56,795 bases of DNA from Gnetum montanum (Eukaryota; Streptophyta; Gnetopsida; Gnetales; Gnetaceae): assembly GCA_015680685.1 (NCBI GenBank), contig MNCI01026967.1, forward strand, positions 37,258-94,052, given 5' to 3'. Below the pieces are notes generated by a model. That model was not told where the DNA came from, ran no database searches, and was given only the letters and a program-made list of their open reading frames with translations. Both the position numbers and the translations under genes were made by a program. Below, piece by piece: positions 48,141 to 56,795 of the stretch (position 1 is the stretch's first letter; each line of letters begins with the position of its first letter).

Positions 48141-49080
48141 TTAAGGATATTCAAATAGAAGCTTCCAAAAATAATTAACACTTAAATAAATAGAGAAAAT
48201 AGATAACATCGTACCATTATTAGGATCTTTTGTGATGTTACTTTTATTAGGGTGAATGTTTTTGGCCACCAATGCATTCCTTAACATGCATATTTCAGTA
48301 TTTAGTGCTATAATTTTAACACCCATTTTCTAATTTTGAACAATAAGCTTGTTCATGCAATTGTTTTTATTGGTCACAAAGTTCTCTATTTTTTCCTTGA
48401 GTGCATTGTTCTCTTCCAGGAACCAAGACTTGTAAGATTTCAACTCCTCCACAATATTCAAAAGTGTTACATTACTTTCAAAATATTGACATAATGTCTC
48501 AATCACATTATCTAACTTGTCTTTGATTGCTTTCAAAGAACATTTATCATGATGGCAAATATCTTGCATAGAAGGGTTTTCATGTTTATTTACATCAAAT
48601 GAGCATTTAGGCCTCTCAAACAATAATGAATTCCTGAAAATGCTTTCATAATCCAACTTTAGGATATCTTGAAGTTTTGCATAAATAAACTATATGTTAT
48701 GATTCTATAATAATTTTCTCATTATTATTCATTGGTCACAAAGTTCTCTATTTTTTCCTTGAGTGAATTATTCTCTTCCAAAAACTAAGACTTCTAATAT
48801 TTGAACTTTTCCACAATATTTCAAAGTGTTACATTGCTTTTAAAATATTGACATAATGTCTCAATCACATTATCTAACTTGTCTTTGATTGCTTTTAAAA
48901 GAACATTTGTCATGATGGCAAACATCTTGCATAGAAGGGTTTTCATCTTTTTTCACATTAGATGAGCATTTAGGCCTCTCAAACAACTATGAATTCTTGA
49001 AAATGCTATCACAATCCAACTTACTATATCTTGAAGTTGCATATGGATAAACTATATATTATGCTTTTGTAATAATTTGC
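48141..49080 (-). pseudogene. Coiled-coil segment, tandemly duplicated (~360 bp)
   Basis: An open frame at 48656-48330 encodes 108 residues, including LKAIKDKLDNVIETLCQYFE and NALKEKIENFV, strongly heptad-like. A second piece is at 48326-48141. The block 48373-48730 is duplicated at 48732-49080, about 88% identical by eye. The second copy has frame damage. On the minus strand these lie between the N-terminal module at 49725-49420 and the Ulp1 domain, consistent with the linker of one protein. Confidence 0.65.
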
Positions 49081-49419
49081 TCACTATAATTAGAAAGCAA
49101 AGAGAATCTCTGACATCATGAAGCTACCATGCCCTTCCATGCCTCCTCATCTTAGATAGTATGGTCACTAGAATATTAAAAGGAAGAACTTCATTATTAT
49201 CCAATGTTCACATGAGTAAAATTACATTATTGGAAGTATTAGTTTTGATTACTTTTATTGAAAATAAAGCCCATTACAAAAATTTGAAGAGCAATAGTAA
49301 CTTTGAATAGTAATTTGAGTTGTTATCCCTTTTATCAAATTTTTGGGCATAATGAATTAAGTGATTTTAACTTTTCTTTCACCTTCATTCTTTGATAGTT
49401 GGCTCATTGGTACATGGAA

Positions 49420-49725
49420 CTTATATGATATCTGTAATATTATTTGCATCAAAAGTGAAATTCTAACCTTGCACAATGACTTGTAAAGTATTTACCGCAT
49501 CTAAGACACCATTAGTCAGCTATTCATAAAAATTATAAACAAGATTTTTATCATAGCAACTTTTCATTGTTATCCAATTATATATTCCAATTCTATTTAA
49601 CTTCTCAGAAAGGATAAACATTTTTGGCAACTCCAAAATAGTTTCAACATTGCATTCAAAAACTAAGGTAATAGTTGCAATTATGGAACTTAAATAACAT
49701 TTAAAATAACATAACACAAACAAAA
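49420..49725 (-). pseudogene. Plant-transposon-protein-like N-terminal module
   Basis: The frame 49723-49520 continues through a stop to about 49400. It contains LPKMFILSEKLNRIGIYNWI, KNLVYNFYE (compare LVREFYANL in the family), and after the stop LQVIVQG, NFTFDANNITDII. This order matches the domain annotated as putative plant transposon protein (Transposase_32 type). The Cys- and Leu-rich first ~30 residues are probably not part of the domain. It precedes the coiled coil and Ulp1 modules on the same strand. The family match is from memory of the pattern and is moderate. Confidence 0.5.
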
Positions 49726-49964
49726 TTAATGAACAATTATATTAATATATTTTTAAAATAACTATAATTCAAAAAATACAACTACTTACATAGAAGATCT
49801 CTTTGGCTATTGCCTTTAGCTTTTACCACACTCATGATGATTAGATATAACTTTGATAACAATTAGCCAACTATAACTATGTTGCGTTAAAATTAACATT
49901 AGTAGCAGATATTAGAACCAATGCTGCAAGATTGCAAGTAGCACTTTACTCATAAATGTATTGC

Positions 49965-50300
49965 TAGCAAATTACAAGGCTCTCTTCTCTCACAATCAAA
50001 AATAGAAAATAAATAAAAACTAGTGCCATGCATGTTGTAGTGTGGTTGCACTTTACCATATCAAATATATTTCAACAAACAATGTGAGGACCATGTTTCT
50101 CCTAATTAGAAATAGAAAAAGAAAGAAAAAGTGCTACAAGACTATGTGTTGCATTTTGGTCATAGTTTTCATATACCAATAGATATCAACAAAGAGTGTG
50201 AGGCATAGGTCTCTCGCAATTGGAAACCGAGACATTTGAAAAATAATTCCACAAAAATATGCTTCACAGTGTGGTCATAGTCCTCTATAAAAGTAAACGC
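49965..50300. repeat. ~115-bp degenerate tandem repeat
   Basis: Three units share AxTxGAAATAGAxAxAxA, GTGTGGTCATAGT/GTGTGGTTGCACTT, and TATCAACAAAxAxTGTGAGGxxxAxGTCTCxC, with spacing of about 110-116 bp. The first 240 bases before it (49726-49964) and 50301-50960 have no gene. Near 50560-50586 there is a short AAAGC repeat (GCAAAGCAAAGCAAAGCAAA). Confidence 0.6.
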
Positions 50301-50971
50301 TATACTACAGATTCATACAAGTCATAGTAAATCACATGTTTCATACTTGAATTGTGAGTTGCATAGAATTGCACTATAAAAGATATTAAATGTGGTTGAA
50401 TAGTAAGAATATTTTCAGATAAAAATGTATGAGATGCATAGAATTCCACTAAAGTTGAACCTAAACCCTAAACCTAAACAAGCAAATGAATTCCAATTTT
50501 CAAAAAAAAATGAGCAAAGCAAATGGTGCATGATTACTTATCAGACATGTTGCTGCTGAGGAGGGGCAAAGCAAAGCAAAGCAAACCATTGTCAAGCATA
50601 GGGAAGTAGAAAGAGATAGAGCATAGCAACAGAACACAGCAATGAGAGTTGTAGAGCATAGTAGTGGCAACAGTGGAACACAATGGTAGTGGCAAAACAC
50701 AATGGCAATAGTGGTAGGGCATAGTGGTCCAGAGAAGGCACAGAGTGAAAATGTGATTTTTATTTTTATCATGTCTATTTAACACATGCATGATGTCATG
50801 ATGAGTTTGTGGAGCCATGTTCATGAATGCAAATCCATCTACTATGAAATATATGTCATCATACATGCCCATAGGCCATTCATGGCTGAATGAGAACAAG
50901 AATAAATTTTGCCTTTTAGTTCTGCAACCATCATGAGGTACATCTCTATAAGATTTGAAAGAAGATCTTGA

Positions 50972-51165
50972 ATGACGTGCACGAGCATCACCCTCATGAC
51001 CATGTCCATGCCCATCCTCATGCTTATGTAAATCATGGATCCCATCACACTCACGGCCATGTTCATGGCCATGGCCATGGCCACAGCCTAGGTCTGAGCT
51101 TGTCTAATAGCAACAACTTGGATGATGAGCTATCCACCTCACCTGAAATTGATTCACTAGGATGA
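50972..51165 (+). other. His-rich open stretch, unassigned
   Basis: The frame reads NDVHEHHPHDHVHAHPHAYV, continues with repeated HGH, then LGLSLSNSNNLDDEL, and stops at 51166. About one residue in four is His, produced partly by a CCATGG/CATGGC simple repeat at 51057-51085. His-rich loops of this kind occur in metal transporters. Low-complexity DNA is an equally good explanation, because there is no ATG in frame before the His run and no membrane segment next to it. The frame past the stop (SGGASAVILQTIIGYN near 51240) is of unknown meaning. Confidence 0.3.
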
Positions 51166-51169
51166 TATT

Positions 51170-53180
51170 AGAGCATCCCCTGTCAATGATGATGAAGAAC
51201 ATGCCAACTTCCATGTCACATTTTGGAATTCCCTAAGTCTCAGTGGTGGTGCAAGTGCAGTGATTTTGCAGACGATCATAGGCTACAACTAGATGGTGCA
51301 ATGCAGTGAAGGACTTGCATAGCACTTACTAGGATTTGGTTGTAGGGGAGTACAGGCCATGAGGAACTGGAGTAGCACCAGGGTTTTCACAGATAATAAA
51401 CAAAGAGGAAGTGGCAGTGGTGCATGCAGGTGTCTATGCTAGTCAGGGTACGATTTGAAAGTAGGAAGGGAGATTGCTATATCTCATCAATGCAACTTTA
51501 AATTGATTTTTTTTTCTTTTTTTTTTTGTGTTAAAAAATTTGATTATGCTTCTACCTTGTAATATTGGATTTCTTATATGGTTCCGGCTATAAAGAGCTC
51601 ACATTTACCACCAATACACTAGTCCCATGTGCCTTATCTATTGCTGGATTTTTGTATGCCACATGTTCCTGAATCATACTTAATGTCCTTTCCAACGTGT
51701 CTCAATGAACAATTTATTTATCATGTGTACAAGGAAATGTTACTACGTTGTGTTAATGGAGGTTTTTAAGATCTCAAGGGTTCTCAGAGTAACAACAGAA
51801 CTATGCAAATCCTGGATGCTTTTGAATCTAGAGGAGCTATCAAAGTGTCTTCCTCTTCATCTGAAAAATGTGTTACTATTTTTCTTTAGAAGTTTACTAT
51901 GTTCTAACCAAAACACTTGTATCTGTTGGGGCAATGTTGAGCATAAACTATTTCATCAAAATGATTATCATGTATGGTTTTTGTGGTTCATCCTTGCTTG
52001 GTTTTTTATTTATTTTAGTGTAAAACCTCCAGTTGCTTAAGGCCATATAGAGAATAAAAAAAATGACCTTTTGGTAATGACAACACAAAGTAAATTATTA
52101 AGTAAAGAGAAATAAAGTTAGGTTGGTATAACTAGTTGGGACTGGGATAGGCACAGAAGTAGAAGAAGATTGTGTACTTAGTATTGCTACAATCATTGTT
52201 GTTGTTGTTGATATTAAATTAATGTTAGCTTGCAATGGTGAAGTTGTGTTCGTGATGTATTGGATTGGTGGTTGTGGTAACATTCAATATTATCAATCCC
52301 TCATAGCAATCTTATTCCATCTGGAATATCACCAATGAATTGACTGTTGGAAAGATATATGGATTTCATGAGGGACATACCATTTTGAGCATATTCATAA
52401 ATAATTCCTCTATTGTCAATTCACACCTCTAATACACATTGAAATTATAATAATGAAAGCTACCAATTTTGGTTATCTTATATCTCCTACCCTTTGTTTA
52501 CACGCAGGGTGCTTGTTATGAACTCTTAACTTATAGGTGGAGCACAAGGTACATGGAATTTGGTGCATTTGGTTTCATGTATGAATTCCATTTGGGTATT
52601 CTTTTGGTGTTTTAATTCATAGAAAATGTTGGATGTGAATGTTCATTTAGTTATTTAGATTTTGGTTTGTCTTAGTTGGTTTTATGCTCTAATATTTTTA
52701 AATTTTTTTCTTATCTATAGGTTTCTCCAGTGTTGACAATAATGAAGTTGGTAACAATGCTAGCAATAATGTTGATGATGTTGATCTCTCTCCCCTTGCT
52801 TATAGCTCAGTTTCTAGCTATGTCTAGTTCTTTGATTATTGTTGTATATATTTTCATTTGGCTATATTAGTCACAAAAACCATGCATTATATTTGTTTTT
52901 GTACATTACATAATGCAAACATATTTTGGATATTTATGTATGTATATGGTTGTCTTGTCGCACAATGTGATTTCACCTATGTGTTTGTTTTAAATTCTTA
53001 TGTTTTACATGATTCACATAAACATAAATGATAAATCTAACAAGGCCTTAAACTAAAACTGGTAGATAAAATGTGATGTAATAATAATCGTAAACCAAGG
53101 TATATGTATATAATTGAAACTTTCAAACAATGTTATAAGGTAGATTGGCTATGATGTTGGTAGAAGGATGAATATAAGAG
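51170..53180. other. Unassigned DNA, possible old exon or UTR pieces
   Basis: No gene can be supported. An open frame at 51705-52037 is Cys/Leu-rich, without a motif. Another frame at 51930-52020 gives a hydrophobic run that could be a membrane segment. Near 52738-52825 a frame reads VDNNEVGNNASNNVDDVDLS and stops soon after, like the acidic tail of a protein. A (GTT)n run is at about 52195-52212. Confidence 0.35.
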
Positions 53181-53194
53181 GTCATTATACTCAC

Positions 53195-53315
53195 CAATTT
53201 TAGGCCTTGGTAGGCCATGCATTCACTAGTTTTAGGCCTTAATGGGCTATAAGGTTGTCATTTTTAGGCCTTAGCATGTCGTAATATCACCAATTTTTGG
53301 CCTTAGTGAGCAATG
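53195..53315. repeat. 32-bp minisatellite, four copies
   Basis: TTTTTAGGCCTTAGTGGGC-like cores begin near 53199, 53231, 53262 and 53294. The AGGCCT word is kept in the first three and is TGGCCT in the last. The period is 31-33 bp. It lies downstream (minus-strand sense) of a truncated gypsy element. Confidence 0.75.
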
Positions 53316-53941
53316 GTTCATACTTGCCTAGTAGGTATGGGATGAATTCAAGAGAGTGTGTAAGGTTAGAAATAATATTAAAATATGATATAATTTCATA
53401 AAAGTAAATAACCAACCATTAACTAAATCAAGGGGCTTAGTTGTACTTTCCTTACTTGTCCATGTTGTATTTGTTGCTTGATCCATGATAAATCAAGGGG
53501 CTTTCCTTGTGTGATCCTTGTTTCATCATTTTCCTTATTCAAAAAGGTAATCGGTAGGTAATCTCATTGATTTTTTAGTATCTTAGAGTTGTTGTTGCCA
53601 ATATTTTAGTTATTCTAGTTGTTGATTTCCCTCTTGGTACTAACCCCAGCTTGAGTTTCGAGGACCTCCTCTTGAAACTTCACCTCCAAACCTCAATCAA
53701 TATTGACATAGTTAATTGATGGTATTGACACATTGTCCCAATGGATCACAATTTCACCTTCCTTGTATGGTAAATGGATTTCCTAGGGTATATGAGATAA
53801 AACTACCTAAAGCTTTACTAACAATGGCCTTCATATGATTAAGATGAAATTAGGTGTCTCTTCAACTATTAGGAAGTTAATAAATGTAGGGAATTGCTCA
53901 CCGACCACAAAATCCAAGGAGATGAAACCTTGAACCACTAC

Positions 53942-54331
53942 TCATGAATCATTAAATGAATTGAGTGCTGAAGTAGTGGTTTCTTGAATGTTCTTGGTTA
54001 GGTCTAGCTTGTCAACAATGGAAAATGGTACCATGTTAGTTGCTGCCCCATCATCTACATGAACACAATGGACCTTGTATTTGACAACACATACAGTGAT
54101 GAGGAGAGGGGTAGATAGCACTTCTCCATTTCTAAAGTCAACCTTCACCTCTCTATCATGAAGGTTGAGCATTGGTTGATCTTTGTTTTCCTTAAATGAA
54201 GCTTGTTCAATGATAGAGTGGATTGATTCTTTGTTGGTGGGCATGTATCCACTTATAAGGATAAAGGTTAATACTTGAGCTAGTGCATCCCTATAAGTAG
54301 GAAAAGTCATGACTAGGTCATACACGTTCAA
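53942..54331 (-). pseudogene. Gypsy aspartic protease relic
   Basis: The 129-codon open frame contains VKYKVHCVHVDDGAATNMVP, in which DDGAATN is the active-site block (DDGSSxN in plant gypsy elements) and the catalytic Asp is kept. Upstream in the same frame are LHDREVKVDF and MPTNKESIHS. The frame ends at a stop after LNSFNDS. A frame shift separates it from the gag part. Confidence 0.75.
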
Positions 54332-54754
54332 TGATGTGTTATTTTGTTTAAGTGATCATTTGGCTTGTTCCATCATTGTGAGAAAATTCTTTCTCTTGGC
54401 TTGTGATGTTTCAGCCTTAGTGGTCCTAACCTCCTTCATCCTTCCTAGAGTTTGTAGCTTAGGTTTTGATGTACTTGCCTTGGGCTGCTTGTCCATGGGT
54501 GTAGTTGGTATTGGTGTAGACCTTAGTTAGTTAGTTGATTTTGAAGCCTTTTTTTGTTGGCCATATTCACTAGGCTTACTTGTTATTTTAGTAACAAGTA
54601 TTTTTTGTGATAGTTGTGATGATGATTCCTTGCTAACCATTGAGTTTTTAGCCATAATAGGAGGGTTTTGGTCATGGGTTGTTGTAGGCTTACTTATTGA
54701 AGGTGGAGAGACCCATATAACATATGGTTCTCTAGGTTTTGGGGGATTAGCAAC

Positions 54755-55150
54755 TCATGATCTTGGTTGTGATGTTGATGCCATTGAAGGTGGAACATGT
54801 ATGATGAAATGCTTCTTAAGAGCTACAAGAGGTGATACCCTAATGACAAAGGGCTCTCTAAGCTTTGTGTTTTGGGACTGTAGTGGTACCTTGATGAAAA
54901 ATGATTTTCTAGGAGGATTACACCATTTGGTTTCTTTGAATGAGGCTACAATATAGGAGTTGTTGATTATGCTTGAAGAGGTTGGCTTGTTTAACACCAA
55001 CTCTCCATAATCTATTATCTTCTGGAGGTCATCCTTTAATTCTAGGCAAAAATCAATGTTGTGATTATCCATTTGATGATAATGGAAATTCCTATTTAGT
55101 TTGAAGTGCATTGGTAGCTTTGGATCATCTTTGGTAGCTATTAGTGTCAT
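54755..55150 (-). pseudogene. Gag C-terminal part with zinc-knuckle-like motif
   Basis: The frame reads FHYHQMDNHNIDFCLELKDD, matching the CxYHxxxxHxxxxCxxLKD motif of plant gypsy Gag. The first Cys is replaced by Phe, and the Tyr, both His and the last Cys remain. LQKIIDYGEL follows as expected. A Pro/Ser-rich tail continues toward the protease. Confidence 0.7.
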
Positions 55151-55199
55151 GACTAGCTATTTGATGAGAATAGTAATACCTATCTAGTCTAAAGTACTT

Positions 55200-56795
55200 T
55201 GGAAGCTTTAGATCATCTTTGGTAACTATCATAAGATGGTCATACCTCTTACAAGACTCTTTAGATAGTTTCTTATGTTTTATATGATTATCTTTTAGTA
55301 ATTATTCTAAGAGATCAGAAGAGTTCATGGGTAACCTTGTGTACATAGATATATCCTTATGCCAAAATTTTGGCCTTGGTTGATTTGGGATATAGGAAGT
55401 GGATGATTACGATGAGTCTTAGGATGTGTTTCAAGGCAATGACCTTCACCTCTCTACTTGTTTTGACTTTTTTGTTATTGTAGCCATAATTGTATGTTCT
55501 TTTTTGGATTTATCCCTATCCCTTGTTATGTACTGGCTTTTATAGGCCATGTGGGTTAAATCATTACTTGCCTCAGCTACCTCCTTGATGTTCTTAGTTT
55601 GTGAGAAGGCTTGCCTTCATGATTGGGTCTCTAAGTAGTAGGTCTTTGACTTGATAAAGTCATTTACCACTCCCTTGTAGATGGCTAAGAGGGGAGTTCC
55701 AGCAATAGGATCTAGAATCTCATTATGTGTTGAGTTCCATCTTTCGATGAACCTTTTGACTAGGTCAAGTTGCCCCTACTTCACCTTCATTAGTTGATGC
55801 AAGGTAGCATCCAACCTCAAGTTGTATCTGAAGTGGTTCACAACTAGTTAATCAAGTTTTCAAGGGAAGATGTGGAATTCATAGGTAGGATTTGGTACTA
55901 ATCTATAGGTTTATCTTTGAGGAACATGGAGAAAATATGGAGTATCATATGAGGCCAAGCTTGTAATAAGAGGCACTCAGACCAGAAGGTGACTAGGTAT
56001 GCATTGGGATCCCCTTCAACATTATATTTGGTGAAGTTTGAAATAGGCAAGCCTACAGGTAAGATTGTTTGAGGCACTATAGGACTTATAGGATCATCTT
56101 ATTAAAAGTCTAGAACCTTGACCATTTGAGTTGTACTAATCTTAAGTTTCTACAACTCTTTGGTAAGGTCTTGGATCATTTGGAAGGCTTGATCTAAGCC
56201 TTCAGGCATTCTTGTAGGTTACAGTTCTTATGTTGATGGTTGAGGAAGACATTTAGAGATCTATGCTTATACAATTGACATTGGCATAGAGGGGATACTT
56301 TGTGTGACCACTACTATAGGTGTGGTAAACAAGAAAGAAGTTTGAATTGGAACTTGTGGTATGAAGGGAGAAAAAGGAGTATGAGAGGCCTCTATTTCTT
56401 GGACACCTAATGAGGGTCTTGTTGGGATGAAAAAGGGAGGTGGTGATGTAGATATTATAGGGGTTGTGTGAACAGAGTTAGGTTTTGTGACAACTAACAT
56501 TGATAAAAATCGTGAGGTGGATTGAGGCATGGATTATACCTAGTGTGTAGTGATGATGAGTGTAGACCCAATCATAGTAGTACAAACAAGGAGAAAAGAA
56601 GATTGGAGAACTTCTCCCATAGATGAGATAAGGGAGGTTAAATTGGAAGTAGTATTTTAGGGAGCCAGTTGTTGAAAAAGGCTCCCGATAAAATTATTAG
56701 GCTCTAGTTCCATATCAAACTCATTTTGCTCTTCTTTGTGATCTTCGAACCTAATCTTCTCACTAAACTCATCAAACTCTATGAGTTGTATGAGC
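55200..56795 (-). pseudogene. Gag N-terminal and core region
   Basis: A Pro/Thr-rich open frame at 56530-56267 (SPFIPQVPIQTSFLF) is the disordered N-terminal part. The core is recognisable in shifted frames. LVTFWSECLLLQAWPHMILH is near 56005-55945. LRLDATLHQLMKVKQGQLDL and then RFIERWN lie near 55828-55738, matching the Retrotrans_gag ending (..LxxLKQxxxExxxxFxxRWR). Stops are frequent. The frame continues toward the zinc-knuckle region at 55150. Confidence 0.65.

Larger units (their letters stand above)
53590..56795 (-). mobile_element. Ty3/gypsy gag-protease region, decayed, truncated
   Basis: On the minus strand a gag N-terminal Pro/Thr/Ser-rich part, a gag core, a zinc-knuckle-like motif and a protease appear in order. 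The relic then fades after a piece around 53800-53740 (HLPYKEGEIVIHWD) that corresponds to the gypsy segment between protease and RT. No RT, RNase H or integrase is found below 53590, so the 3' part is deleted. The 5' end and LTR are beyond the window. The type differs from the element at 1-10828. Confidence 0.78.

Noticed and set aside
50500-50899. Two minus-strand open frames rich in Cys, Leu and Met
   Set aside because: They overlap in different frames, lack any domain, and reflect GCAAAGC and CAATGG simple repeats.
51705-52040. 111-codon Cys/Leu-rich open frame as a gene
   Set aside because: No domain, no supporting neighbours, and composition typical of chance frames in T-rich DNA; kept only as a remark.
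1-56795. tRNA, rRNA or other RNA genes
   Set aside because: I scanned for B-box-like GGTTCGAxxCC and conserved rRNA words and saw none; an exhaustive search was not possible by eye.

Overview
The window is eukaryotic nuclear DNA from a plant with a large, repeat-rich genome, most probably a gymnosperm. No intact host gene is visible. The DNA is AT-rich and CpG-poor. It consists mainly of decayed LTR retrotransposons whose frames are broken by stops that look like C-to-T decay (CAG to TAG, TGG to TGA). The gymnosperm suggestion rests on a resistance-gene relic at 39-40 kb that reads like the RPW8/ADR1-type NLRs expanded in conifers, plus the density of old, undeleted elements. The species cannot be named. 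Coordinates of decayed features are hand-read and approximate unless an exact boundary motif is cited.

Layout. 1-10828: an old Ty3/gypsy element (LTR - gag - protease - RT/RNaseH - integrase - LTR). Its integrase is split by a younger solo LTR (6305-7550) with a perfect 5-bp target duplication. 10829-14240: non-coding, with CATGA-rich minisatellite and GATGAT-rich DNA. 14241-25643: two Ty1/copia-type elements of one family facing each other (+ at 14241-19141, - at 20185-25643), both with gag and no pol. A third gypsy LTR (19378-20184) lies between them, and both copia 3' LTRs are truncated at its edges. 25644-29173: a decayed coiled-coil-like reading region, then a fourth, diverged gypsy LTR holding an assembly gap flanked by a 44-bp exact duplication. 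29990-33240: a satellite array with a ~357-bp higher-order unit. 34190-38640: a decayed MULE-type transposase between ~270-bp direct repeats. 39060-40045 (-): NLR pseudogene. 40930-42170: unidentified decayed coding-like DNA. 42950-46500: degenerate ~185-bp repeats, then the same satellite in inverted orientation, sandwiched between two copies of a copia LTR-end/PBS/gag-start segment. 46890-49725 (-): a decayed mobile-element gene with a plant-transposon-protein-like module, a duplicated coiled coil, and a Ulp1 (C48) protease domain whose catalytic Cys is replaced. 49965-53310: tandem repeats, a His-rich open stretch and unassigned DNA. 53590-56795 (-): gag and protease of another Ty3/gypsy element.

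The most interesting structures are the gag-only copia family; an array of GACGTC sites in its LTRs, mostly decayed to GACATC/GATGTC; the satellite joined to a retrotransposon 5' end; and the Ulp1-bearing element. Nothing here works as a gene system in the bacterial sense. The window records nested insertion, methylation-type decay and local duplication.
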